Source: a virus
Virus record (IMG/VR): IMGVR_UViG_3300042352_000846
Location: 1 to 23,564 of that record
Length of the DNA stretch: 23,564 nucleotides
Reading direction: 5' to 3' (one strand)
Shown: positions 9,157-17,418 of the stretch, one piece after another
How the letters are laid out: the number at the start of each line of letters is the position of its first letter
Numbering within the stretch: the stretch's first letter is position 1
Program-made: the position numbers and the translations under genes
Notes under the pieces: model-generated
Told to the model about the DNA's origin: nothing
Databases searched by the model: none
What the model saw: the letters and a program-made list of their open reading frames with translations, nothing else

Positions 9157-9480
9157 TCATCTACCATAATAATAAAAATATTCATCAATGGCTCCTTTAT
9201 AATCTTGTAATGAGGGTAGTAATGGAAAAGGTACGATTAACACCGCTCCATCATATATGTTATTCTCTAAACCACCAAACTCAGGATTTGCCTGTAAAAT
9301 CAACCAACCAAAAAAAGGTGAGTTATAAAATTCTTGGGACACAACATCTAATCTACTTCTACCGACTTTATAGATATATGTTTTGTCTGTTGTCTTTGGG
9401 GCAATTCTCACAAAAGGGACAACGGTTTGTTCCCCATTAATTAAAAAATTACTATATCTATTCCAATATTGGTATGCCAT
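9157..9480 (-). CDS. LysM-type baseplate protein, gp53 / gpX-like (107 aa)
   Basis: Residues about 35-90 have the layout of a LysM-type domain: YIYKVGRSRLDVVSQEFYNS, then FGWLILQANPEF and a final VLIVPFPLLPS. This matches the pattern of phage tail protein X and of the LysM domain in T4 gp53, a wedge protein that joins the inner baseplate to the hub. The length is close to a single LysM domain plus a short N-terminal arm with aromatic residues. No signal peptide. The ATG overlaps the stop of the preceding 1677-aa gene by one base (TAATG), so translation is probably coupled. In tail particles the domain usually binds protein rather than peptidoglycan. The fold assignment is fairly sure; equivalence to gp53 is inferred from order and size. 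Confidence 0.75.
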   Translation of the reverse strand: MAYQYWNRYSNFLINGEQTVVPFVRIAPKTTDKTYIYKVGRSRLDVVSQEFYNSPFFGWLILQANPEFGGLENNIYDGAVLIVPFPLLPSLQDYKGAIDEYFYYYGR

Positions 9481-12400
9481 TAGTTAAGTTTTGCTTTTGA
9501 TATAAATACATCCACAGGGTTTTCATCATTCCATGTTTTATTATTTGTGTTTTGGTTTTCAGTCCAACCTAAACCTTTAATTAATTTTTCTCGGTTTGCA
9601 CGACTCGCACTACCAATTTCTTCTGTTTCATACTCTAATATTCTTTTCTTCTTTAAGTTAAATGAAGGTGTATATTTTAAGAAAGTTTTTAATTTTTCTT
9701 TTTCCATATAGTCAATAAATTCATTGGTAATATTATTTTCATTAACAAATATTTGTTTTGTGTTTTTTATCCAATAATCATCGAATACATCACTAATCCC
9801 TTTCATACCATCTTTTGAATTTTTACTAATTAAACTACTATTAGAAAGTATATTACCAATTAACGCATTTTTAAATGATTCGTATTTTTTAGAATCAACA
9901 ACATCATTGGATATTATCATATAAACTCTTCGAAATGTTAAATCAGAAAAATCATCTTCATTAAATGGTTCAAATACTTTATCGGTGTCTAATTTGGTTA
10001 AAGGACTGAAAACTAATGTACCTATATATTTTTTAGAATTTTTTGCGACGAAATCGGTGGGTTTCCAAATAATCCCATTAAACTCTGTAACACCACTATT
10101 AAGTATTTTTACATCTTGTTGTAATTCTTTAAAAGTATCACTAACATCTTTAGAACTTGGGTCAATCTCTGTTGTTCCTTTTGTGATGTAAGTAATAACT
10201 TTACCGTCAGAGGTTTGATATCCGTCCGTACCAAGATTTAAATTTGAACTATCCGTATAGGTTATAGTATTAAGTCTACCCCAATATCCCATATAGTTCT
10301 GTTGTACGTTAACCATACCATTTGTTATGTTTGTGGCAGCGTTTAAAAATGAACCTTTTTTATTTGTTACAAAATTTACATAATTCTCTTTAACTTGTCT
10401 TATTAAAGGTTTTGTAAAGTTATATTCCGGGTTTGAAATAAATTTGATAAATCCTTCATCATCACTTTTAATATCATCAATTAATTGATTAAATATTTCA
10501 TCAACTCTCTTTTCTAAATTATTAGGTTTACCAAACAAAATTAAATTTTGGTGTTGTTTATCCACAAAAGATTTACCATTTTGATATATTCTTTCTGACA
10601 TCCATTGTTGTCTAACAGCATTGTTATATTGAGAAGTAACTTCTTTATTTTTATTAACAACATTGATAAAATAATTTTGACTTTCTTCAACCGATTTATC
10701 CATAAAGGCACTGTAACTGGTTGTTCCTGTTTGTCTAGACTCAATAACAACATTTGTGATAATATCACCAATTGTTTTATCATTACTTTGACCGTTGTTT
10801 GGTGTTGACTGATTAATTGTTGGTGGAGTCACACTATTAATTACCGACTTTAAAAAATCTTGGTCAATAACTTTATAACTCAAGTCTGTTGAGTCCGCTC
10901 TATCGTCATATATTTCAGTATTAGCGTAATAATTAAATGTTAAAGCGTTTTGTAATTTATCAACAGATTCTTTTAATCCACTACCCCCAACAAAATCGAA
11001 TGTTAAATTAATATTCGCAATCATAGGTTGTACCCCAATACCTTCAGGATTTATATCTAAATCTTCATAAGTTAACGATAAGTTTTTTGGTATTATTTTA
11101 GTATTGTAAAAATCTCCAATTCTTAATATTAAGACAGGTGGGGCACCAAATGATGTATTTGTCGCATCATTATAAGTTACCACCCTTGAACCATTATCAT
11201 TCCTAATTGTGGGTATTGTGTCACCAGGTCTCATACATTGTTGTAAGAACGTTAATCTAGAATTAAGACCTTCCGGAGTCATTGAATGGAATCCCGGTTG
11301 GAAAAATTTTAATTTATCTTTTAAATTATCATAAACTAACGGACTTTCTTCTTTAATTGTTTCAAAATAGTCACATTCACTTAATAACGACCTCAAAACT
11401 TTTTTACTAATATTATCTCTTATGGTTACATTTGTTTCAATAACAGGTATTGTTTCGGTCTTTGTTACAACATTTCCAGTTACAACTGTTGTCTTTTTTT
11501 CAGGTAATACCGCAGGAGGTGCTTTTAAAGTAGATTTAATACTTGAGATGTATGCTCGTCTACAAGCCATTGCACTTGTGGTAAAAATCTCATTATTTAT
11601 TGTTTGACTATCTCCGCCATCTTTATCGGTACAAGTAATATTACCCTTAACAAAAAATGTTTTTGTTTGTTCATCGTAAGATTCAGGTTGAGCGTTCTCT
11701 CCTCTTGCAGTTCCCGGTATAACACTTAATGTTTTAGGTGAACCACCGTTAACATATTTGGTCATTTTACTATTACCTGTGATATAACTAATTGCAGAAT
11801 CAATCCTTCTTGCAGATAATTCATCATTAAAAGACAAACTGGCTTTAGCCGATGTCGTTGCGTCAATAACAATTGTCACATTACCTTCACTACTATTTGT
11901 GAATTGTTTATCCAATTCATCAATCAACTTATCAATCACATTTTTATTTGGGGTAATTACCGTGTCAAAAAATGAGGTAGTTAAATTTCCCTTTGATTGT
12001 TCCTCGTATTCGGTTTTTTGTTGTATGTAACTATCGTATAACACTCCGAAATTTTCATTTCCTTTTGGTTTTGGAATGGCGTTATTAAAATAAAATGACT
12101 TATTTAAAAATTGTTTAAAAGTATCCTCGGGTGCGCCTCCAGTACTATTACTACTCGAAACTTGAGGTATTGTTGAGATTTGATTTACCGCATATTGTAT
12201 TTGTTCTCGTGTCGATTCTTTTGAACCAATTGCTTGTTGTATTTGGAATAAATCATTTGGAGGTATTGTATAATATTTTTTTGCAAGTTCATATAAATCA
12301 TATTTTCTACATCCAGCGAAGAATGATTCTAATATAGAGTCAATTCTTGTTTTATTTGTTTCATTTGCAATAACTTTATTAACAATTACATTTAAAACCG

Positions 12401-14513
12401 ATGGATGGTCAACAACTATTTTCCACTCTAAAGTACCACCTCTACTTGTATTTTTATACGTATATATGGGTTCAGGTCTACCAATAAAATCGGTTTGGTT
12501 CCAATTCGCGGTCGTACTTTCATTAAACTTTAAACCATAGGGTGGAAACCACATGACTCTACCCCCGTTTGGTCCTCTCTCACATACTGGTAAATCGGAA
12601 ACCGTATAACCAGGCGTATTTGATGTTGCCCACGCTAAGTTTTCTAAAGAGAACATATATTTTTTAGCCTTAGCATTATCATATGACCCAATTAAATTAG
12701 TAGAATCTTGACCCCCCTCTTGTTTGTTTGGTACGATATTAAGATTATATGTCTTATCTAAAACAGAGTACGAAAATCTTCTCCCTTCAGTAACAATACC
12801 GTCAGTTTTTTGAAGGTCATTATATTGTAGATATGGTGTGTCTTTAGTAAATATTCTACAATATTCAGTTCCAACCTCTTGGCCTATTGAACCAACATAA
12901 CTCAATACTCTTGAACCCTTGGTAATTTCTTTGTATCCATCATTAAAAACTTTAGACACTTGGTCAATTGCATTACCAACATGCTGTAATCTTCTCCCCC
13001 CTTGTGGTTGGCTATTTATGATTCTTTGGGTTTCATCCAGAATGGAACCTTGTTTTAATACCCGTTCGGTAGATTCTGTTGAATTATAAGATGAAGGTTT
13101 AAAGTCTTCATCTTGATTTACTATAACACCTCCTACACCAACTTTCTTACCAGCATTTCCTCTATATTTTGTGGAAGTCCAAGTAAACCCTCCTTCAATA
13201 CCACCACCATTACTATATGTTGGTCCGTTAGCACCTAACCTAATTTCTTTACTTGGTCCTTCGTATAATTGTGCTAATTCTTGAGGACCATAAACCGGTG
13301 ATTGTTGTTCATTACCAAACGAATCGACAGGTAACTCTCTACTTGGTGAAAATACTCTTGACGGGTCTGAGGTTGTTGAACCAACATAAAAATTGGCATT
13401 ATTTGTTTGGGTTCCAACAATCACACCTCCCAGTCTATCTAATAATGTTCTATCGTAGTTTGGTTTATATCGATTAAAATTAATATTTTTCCATAAGATA
13501 GACTTTTGTCCTCCTCCGGTATTATTGTAAAAAATTTGAGACCCTGTTTTTCCCGCCCCCAATAAATTTGATACAAAATTACCCACGGCCGCAATTGGGT
13601 TAGCAAGTAAGGATTGGGCAATTGTTGACGGTCTTGGAGGATTAATGTTTGGGTCAAAGTAAGAACCAGGTATTAATGAAAAAGGAAGTTCGCTTCCCGC
13701 CAATCTAAGTGAAAAGTCCGCGGCTGCGGTTATAGGATTAGACGGGACAGTAATTTGGTAATTGGGTTCAATTAATGGGACTCTACCCGTTAAAATGTTA
13801 ACAACATTCGTACTACTATTAATATTTAAAATATTTGCACGACCTATAGTTTCTCGAATAATTGCTCGTCCAATTCTTTCCTCAAACTCTCTTTTTAATG
13901 TTTTAGCCCCTAATCGAGCAATAAAGGAATCTTGACTCAAAAGTCCATTACTACCTTGTGGGTCTGGAGATAATAGTATTGATAATGGTGAATAAGATGA
14001 CGAATTAAAAGTTGTTGGGTATGGTTGATTGTTATATAAATTTAACGCTCCACCTGTAAGTCCGTTATTTATCGAATCCGGAGACACAATCGCTTCTCCA
14101 GCGTCTAATTGTTGAAGACTATTACTACCATAGGCATTTAATGGTTGCCATGCAGGTGCAATACCCGGAAATCCAATCTTTGCCGCAATTTGGGCTTCTT
14201 CTAAAAGTTTTGCGTCTTGTTGTCCAGGTCCATATTCCCCTTTATTAGGTGCAATAGTATTAACCGCTAAATCGGGTAATTGTTCATATCCCCCATCATT
14301 ACCCCATTTATTAAGTGGGTATAATTTATCAGCAAAAAATGGTGTATCTATAAAAGAGTCCGGACTATCAACAGGTACTAAATCAGATTGAACAATCTCA
14401 TATGTTGTTGGTTGTACAACTTTAGTTGGAGATTTGGAATATGGTACCAAATTTCTCGTAATAAGTTTTTTTCTAAACCCTTCGGTGCTAATATAATCTA
14501 ATGGACTACCCAT
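9480..14513 (-). CDS. giant baseplate protein with tube-like and OmpA-like segments (1677 aa)
   Basis: A large structural protein placed between tape measure and LysM protein, where T4-like phages carry baseplate proteins that start the tube. Visible parts: a Pro-rich N-terminus (MGSPLDYISTEGFRKKLITR...); at about residues 640-710 MWFPPYGLKFNEST, FIGRPEPIYTYKNTSRGG and LEWKIVVDHPSVLNV; at about 875-1000 an OmpA-like segment (TIVIDATTSAKASLSFNDEL then SARRIDSAISYI); at about 1122-1197 VLILRIGDFYNTKIIPKNLS, NPEGIGVQPMIANINLTFDF and YYANTEIYDDRAD, which look like tube-fold strands; then a Lys/Asn-rich C-terminal region. I read it as a fused baseplate protein, possibly doing the job of T4 gp48/gp54 plus a cell-wall contact, but the match to any single T4 gene is not certain. 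It has a late-type element 7 nt before the ATG. Confidence 0.75.
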   Translation of the reverse strand: MGSPLDYISTEGFRKKLITRNLVPYSKSPTKVVQPTTYEIVQSDLVPVDSPDSFIDTPFFADKLYPLNKWGNDGGYEQLPDLAVNTIAPNKGEYGPGQQDAKLLEEAQIAAKIGFPGIAPAWQPLNAYGSNSLQQLDAGEAIVSPDSINNGLTGGALNLYNNQPYPTTFNSSSYSPLSILLSPDPQGSNGLLSQDSFIARLGAKTLKREFEERIGRAIIRETIGRANILNINSSTNVVNILTGRVPLIEPNYQITVPSNPITAAADFSLRLAGSELPFSLIPGSYFDPNINPPRPSTIAQSLLANPIAAVGNFVSNLLGAGKTGSQIFYNNTGGGQKSILWKNINFNRYKPNYDRTLLDRLGGVIVGTQTNNANFYVGSTTSDPSRVFSPSRELPVDSFGNEQQSPVYGPQELAQLYEGPSKEIRLGANGPTYSNGGGIEGGFTWTSTKYRGNAGKKVGVGGVIVNQDEDFKPSSYNSTESTERVLKQGSILDETQRIINSQPQGGRRLQHVGNAIDQVSKVFNDGYKEITKGSRVLSYVGSIGQEVGTEYCRIFTKDTPYLQYNDLQKTDGIVTEGRRFSYSVLDKTYNLNIVPNKQEGGQDSTNLIGSYDNAKAKKYMFSLENLAWATSNTPGYTVSDLPVCERGPNGGRVMWFPPYGLKFNESTTANWNQTDFIGRPEPIYTYKNTSRGGTLEWKIVVDHPSVLNVIVNKVIANETNKTRIDSILESFFAGCRKYDLYELAKKYYTIPPNDLFQIQQAIGSKESTREQIQYAVNQISTIPQVSSSNSTGGAPEDTFKQFLNKSFYFNNAIPKPKGNENFGVLYDSYIQQKTEYEEQSKGNLTTSFFDTVITPNKNVIDKLIDELDKQFTNSSEGNVTIVIDATTSAKASLSFNDELSARRIDSAISYITGNSKMTKYVNGGSPKTLSVIPGTARGENAQPESYDEQTKTFFVKGNITCTDKDGGDSQTINNEIFTTSAMACRRAYISSIKSTLKAPPAVLPEKKTTVVTGNVVTKTETIPVIETNVTIRDNISKKVLRSLLSECDYFETIKEESPLVYDNLKDKLKFFQPGFHSMTPEGLNSRLTFLQQCMRPGDTIPTIRNDNGSRVVTYNDATNTSFGAPPVLILRIGDFYNTKIIPKNLSLTYEDLDINPEGIGVQPMIANINLTFDFVGGSGLKESVDKLQNALTFNYYANTEIYDDRADSTDLSYKVIDQDFLKSVINSVTPPTINQSTPNNGQSNDKTIGDIITNVVIESRQTGTTSYSAFMDKSVEESQNYFINVVNKNKEVTSQYNNAVRQQWMSERIYQNGKSFVDKQHQNLILFGKPNNLEKRVDEIFNQLIDDIKSDDEGFIKFISNPEYNFTKPLIRQVKENYVNFVTNKKGSFLNAATNITNGMVNVQQNYMGYWGRLNTITYTDSSNLNLGTDGYQTSDGKVITYITKGTTEIDPSSKDVSDTFKELQQDVKILNSGVTEFNGIIWKPTDFVAKNSKKYIGTLVFSPLTKLDTDKVFEPFNEDDFSDLTFRRVYMIISNDVVDSKKYESFKNALIGNILSNSSLISKNSKDGMKGISDVFDDYWIKNTKQIFVNENNITNEFIDYMEKEKLKTFLKYTPSFNLKKKRILEYETEEIGSASRANREKLIKGLGWTENQNTNNKTWNDENPVDVFISKAKLN

Positions 14514-14520
14514 CTATTTT

Positions 14521-14537
14521 CTATTTATTTATAAATA
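14521..14537 (-). promoter_or_regulatory. T4-late-like promoter element before the 1677-aa gene
   Basis: Minus strand TATTTATAAATAAATAG. It contains an exact TATAAATA, the T4 late promoter consensus, in the reading direction of the gene; the palindromic TATTTATAAATA also gives the same octamer on the plus strand. It lies 7 nt before the ATG at 14513, in the 53-nt gap after the tape measure gene. Confidence 0.55.
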
Positions 14538-14566
14538 GGTTAATGTCATCTTTTTTTAATAAAAGA

Positions 14567-16411
14567 TTATTTTGTTCTTTCAAGTTTTTTATTTTGTTTA
14601 TCAATAATTTCGGTTATCGCTCTTGCGAATTCCGGACCTTCAAAATATTCTTTCCATTGTTTTTGTTGTTCAAGTGTGTAATTTGAGGGTGGAGATGGAA
14701 CATTAATTGGACCTAATTGACCTATTAGTGGACTTCCGGTATTAGTTGGTGTCGAAGTTTCAGTGTAATTTTTTAATTTAGTCCCGTAACCCATAATAGT
14801 ACTTTTAGAAACAGCACTTGTTTGAGTTACATTTGTTTGTTTAGGAACATTCTTAAGTGAAGCGTTATATTCACTACCCGTTATTTCTTTTCTAAATAAC
14901 TTTTCAATTTCACTTGACCCTTTAACTTTCTTAACACTTTCATTGAGTATCTCTTTAACAACTTCCATTGCGTTACCAGGTAACTTCTCAGCTTTTTTTT
15001 CTAAATCATTTTTTATTGAAAGGAATTTTGTACCTAAAGTAAATAAATCAAAATTATTACTATCAAAATCTTTGACTAAGTTTACAAGTTTATCTACCCC
15101 TTCACCGACTAATTTAGTAATTTGTTCATCTTTACCTTGTAATTTATCCGCAGATGTACTACTAATACTACCAATAACACTTCTAACCCCTTCGAGATTG
15201 GTTCTAACCTTCTCTTGTTTAGGTAGTGCGTATTTCAATAATTGTAACATTGATGCCGCATCTGAAGCGAGATTATTAATTAAGGATAATTGACTTTTTT
15301 GAATTTCTTCTAAAGATTTTGGTGAGTTTTTTTGTTGTTCTATTAGTTTATCAAATTCCTCTTGGTTAAGATTTTGTAATTCTTTTTTAGTTCCATCTTC
15401 CAATTTAACCTCATACTTACCTCCTTTACCCATCGCAGCAATATTTGCCAAGTATTGTTTGTCCTCTTCATTTTCAAATTTTAACCCCGCAGTACTTACT
15501 TGTGATAATCTCCTGTCTAAATCAGCCGCCGCCAATCCCATTTTACTCATTTCCTTCGCACTAACACCTGTTTGGTCTTCTATTTGTCTTAAAGTTAAGA
15601 CACCTTGTGGATTTATTTTGAATGATTGTGTTTGCTCGTCAAAATATGTAAAAGATTTTGCAACGTCCTCTAAACTTTTTTGTAATCCTGATGGGTCATT
15701 AATGGACTGATTCATTAATTGAAATGGGTCAATTAAATTCCCTGCAGACACACCCAACCTTTGGAATGCTGACGCAACGTCAATAGCACCTGCCGGGTCT
15801 AAAACTTTTTCGGCTAAAGTAAACGTTTGATTCATATCAAATCTTAACATTGAGGCATGTGCTGCCATTTTAGCTAAACCTAAAACACCTCCTTGAAATT
15901 GGTATCGATTCATTTGTTCCATATTCGAAGATACGTCTGACATAACTTCTCGAGCATTTAAACCAACACTTTGAATATATGTTATTGAGCCTTCAAGGTT
16001 AGTACCTATTTGTGATGTCTCATATCCAACGTCTTTGAAATTATTAACTAATTGTTTGGCGGTTGTATCTAATATTTTAGACGCGGCATAAAGTTCACCA
16101 ACCACTTCTTTATTTTCAATGACATTTCTTTTTGACGCACTACCAATCTCAACCATAGTTTGGAGTGTGTTATCCAAATTACCCCCTAACTTTAAAACTT
16201 GGACTGAGGACTCGGCGTATGCAAGATTCATCTCCTGAATTCGACTCCTACTTAATGTAAAATTTTTATTTAAGGCGTTTGAACCCGCAGTCATTTCACC
16301 AAATGCGGAAACCAATGTACCAACAGGACTAAGTAACGATTTAAAAACATCCGTTAATTTACTTAAGTCATTCTTAATACCACTAGGGTCTATATTTTCC
16401 GCTGTACTCAT
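14567..16411 (-). CDS. tail tape measure protein (gp29-like)
   Basis: 614 aa, close to T4 gp29 (590 aa). It sits directly after tube and tail assembly chaperone, the conserved place for the tape measure. The sequence is largely helical: an N-terminal SKLTDVFKSLLSPVGTLVSA stretch, repeated Ala/Leu/Met/Gln-rich helices (about residues 60-330, for example LAKMAAHASMLRFDMNQ and SAKEMSKMGLAAADLDRRLS), a Lys/Glu-rich middle and a Pro/Ser/Thr-rich C-terminal part (about 535-585) before a basic helix. The protein fills the tube, fixes its length and is expelled with DNA on infection. Taking the usual rule of about 0.15 nm per residue, a tail near 90 nm is expected (inference). A late-type element lies 5 nt before the ATG, and a long palindrome just upstream separates it from the chaperone. 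No lysozyme or peptidase motif was seen. Confidence 0.8.
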   Translation of the reverse strand: MSTAENIDPSGIKNDLSKLTDVFKSLLSPVGTLVSAFGEMTAGSNALNKNFTLSRSRIQEMNLAYAESSVQVLKLGGNLDNTLQTMVEIGSASKRNVIENKEVVGELYAASKILDTTAKQLVNNFKDVGYETSQIGTNLEGSITYIQSVGLNAREVMSDVSSNMEQMNRYQFQGGVLGLAKMAAHASMLRFDMNQTFTLAEKVLDPAGAIDVASAFQRLGVSAGNLIDPFQLMNQSINDPSGLQKSLEDVAKSFTYFDEQTQSFKINPQGVLTLRQIEDQTGVSAKEMSKMGLAAADLDRRLSQVSTAGLKFENEEDKQYLANIAAMGKGGKYEVKLEDGTKKELQNLNQEEFDKLIEQQKNSPKSLEEIQKSQLSLINNLASDAASMLQLLKYALPKQEKVRTNLEGVRSVIGSISSTSADKLQGKDEQITKLVGEGVDKLVNLVKDFDSNNFDLFTLGTKFLSIKNDLEKKAEKLPGNAMEVVKEILNESVKKVKGSSEIEKLFRKEITGSEYNASLKNVPKQTNVTQTSAVSKSTIMGYGTKLKNYTETSTPTNTGSPLIGQLGPINVPSPPSNYTLEQQKQWKEYFEGPEFARAITEIIDKQNKKLERTK

Positions 16412-16416
16412 ATTAC

Positions 16417-16433
16417 ATTTTTATATATAAATA
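16417..16433 (-). promoter_or_regulatory. T4-late-like promoter element before the tape measure gene
   Basis: Minus strand TATTTATATATAAAAAT, the same 17 nt as at 1809-1825. Five bases separate it from the ATG at 16411, so a start at the usual distance falls on or just before the ATG. The perfect 17-nt identity between two distant sites supports a functional element. Confidence 0.55.
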
Positions 16434-16434
16434 G

Positions 16435-16463
16435 AAGAAGGACTAAAATTTTTAGTCCTTCTT
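16435..16463 (-). terminator. long palindrome overlapping the end of the +1-frame extension
   Basis: AAGAAGGACTAAAA (16435-16448) is repeated inverted at 16450-16463 around one T; as RNA about 11 pairs with a 7-nt loop would form. It includes the TAA stop of the +1-frame ORF and lies directly before the tape measure promoter element. The bases after it on the minus strand are C-TATTTATA rather than a clean T run, so it may be a weak terminator or an mRNA end-stabilising or processing hairpin. Confidence 0.5.
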
Positions 16464-16604
16464 ATTATCTTCAACCCATTTATCAAGTAAGTATCGTCTT
16501 AAAAACACAGGCATTTGTAGAAAATCCTGATAAGTGATTTTCATTAAGGTATTCAAATAGTAAAATTCATCTATTTGATTTTTTCTATAATCAGAAGAAA
16601 GGAC
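16452..16604 (-). CDS. +1-frame C-terminal extension of the tail assembly chaperone (50 codons)
   Basis: An open frame overlaps the end of the chaperone gene in the +1 frame. It opens after a TAG at 16616-16614 and runs to TAA at 16454-16452. From the likely slip point it reads VLSSDYRKNQIDEFYYLNTL and then MKITYQDFLQMPVFLRRYLL before DKWVEDNKKD. The pattern of a short helix, L-x-M-P and R-R-Y-L-L resembles the small C-terminal 'T' parts of tail assembly chaperones. The first ATG (16544) would give only 30 aa and leave out the coherent RKNQIDEFYYLNTL part, for which no ATG exists. I therefore favour translation by +1 frameshifting from the upstream gene, giving a 293-aa fusion. An independent 30-aa gene or a one-base sequence error in the T7 run are the alternatives. 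Confidence 0.6.
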   Translation of the reverse strand, partial: VLSSDYRKNQIDEFYYLNTLMKITYQDFLQMPVFLRRYLLDKWVEDNKKD

Positions 16605-17334
16605 GAAAAAAATCTACCCCAAACCCAACATTCACTGTTAGATTTTCTCCGGACGGGGCCATAATTGTTTTAGTCATATCTAGTCTTGGTTCATTCTCAT
16701 TCATAAATTTTCTAACATATTTTGAGTCAGCAATTGGCATTGATTCAACAAATTTGGCGATAACCGATTTATCAGTAGAACCATCAACTTCAACTATTTC
16801 TTTTTGTAATCTCCAAGTAATTTTTGGTACTACTCTACCTTGGGGGTATGAGTCCGATAATTTACTAATCTCCGTAATTTCACCATAATTTAATGGTTTT
16901 ATTTTCAAAGTAGATTGAGATTTTGGTAATACTATTGTAAATGTTCCATCCTCAGTAGGTTGTTTACCTTCAATAATCGGTAATTCATTTAATTGTACTG
17001 TAGTTTTAAATGGTTTTTTGGTTGTTGGGTCAATTAAATTTAACTCCATTTCCGGACCAAACGCGGTATTTCTTAAGAAGATTAAAATAGATTCGACATC
17101 ACCTTCAATTAAATCTTCAACTCTAATATCTGGTTCATATATCTTTGAACGCAATAAGTTAATTGTCAAATCATCGGCACCTCCCATTAGAATATTTTCA
17201 TCGGAGGCTGTTAAATAACCAACTTTTAACGACTTTTTTTTATTTTTATAAAAAATCCCTTTTGAAGGTAGTTGAACCACGTCATGTGGTAATGTAAAAT
17301 TTTCTTGACCGTAGTCTCTTGATTGTGTTTCCAT
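16591..17334 (-). CDS. tail assembly chaperone, T4_baseplate family (gp26/gp51-like)
   Basis: 247 aa. The N-terminal half has the signature of the T4_baseplate family: VVQLPSKGIFYKNKKKSLKVG (about 19-39), LTASDENILMGGADDLTINL, LLRSKIYEPDIRVEDLIEGD and ILIFLRNTAFGPEMEL. The family includes T4 baseplate hub assembly proteins and resembles tail assembly chaperones. The gene lies between tube and tape measure, the place of lambda G/GT, which supports a chaperone that holds the tape measure while the tube polymerises. The zero-frame product ends FFRPFF just after a T7 run, and a second open frame continues in +1 (see the extension). The start at 17334 is only 4 nt after the T run of the terminator behind the tube gene, so expression probably depends on read-through and is kept well below that of the tube. 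Confidence 0.75.
   Translation of the reverse strand: METQSRDYGQENFTLPHDVVQLPSKGIFYKNKKKSLKVGYLTASDENILMGGADDLTINLLRSKIYEPDIRVEDLIEGDVESILIFLRNTAFGPEMELNLIDPTTKKPFKTTVQLNELPIIEGKQPTEDGTFTIVLPKSQSTLKIKPLNYGEITEISKLSDSYPQGRVVPKITWRLQKEIVEVDGSTDKSVIAKFVESMPIADSKYVRKFMNENEPRLDMTKTIMAPSGENLTVNVGFGVDFFRPFF
16603..16614 (-). other. candidate +1 ribosomal frameshift site
   Basis: Zero frame reads GAT TTT TTT CGT, with seven T at 16612-16606. tRNA-Phe on the second TTT can move one base forward to TTC and keep full pairing; decoding then continues GTC CTT TCT and joins the 50-codon extension. The zero-frame stop TGA follows four codons later. A -2 shift would reach the same frame. Loss of one T from the run would fuse the two frames outright, so a homopolymer sequencing error must be excluded. 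Confidence 0.5.
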
Positions 17335-17338
17335 ATGT

Positions 17339-17377
17339 AAAAAAATTAACCGTAAAGGGTTTATACTTTACGGTTAA
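17339..17377 (-). terminator. rho-independent terminator after the tube gene
   Basis: A perfect 12-bp stem, TTAACCGTAAAG (17346-17357) with its complement at 17366-17377, closes an 8-nt loop and is followed on the minus strand by seven T (17345-17339). It lies 41 nt after the tube stop and ends 4 nt before the chaperone ATG. It probably limits read-through from the very highly expressed tube gene. Confidence 0.85.
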
Positions 17378-17418
17378 AAATAAATTAAATAAAAATATTT
17401 GTAAATGTTAAATATAAA

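Noticed and set aside
14943-15293. 116-codon open frame on the plus strand
   Set aside because: Opposite-strand frame within the tape measure gene; Ser/Leu-rich sequence reflects Lys/Glu/Asn codons read backwards.
16452-16544. Independent 30-aa gene starting at the ATG 16544
   Set aside because: Kept only as an alternative: the upstream part of the same frame is protein-like and open back to the chaperone T7 run, which fits a frameshift extension better.
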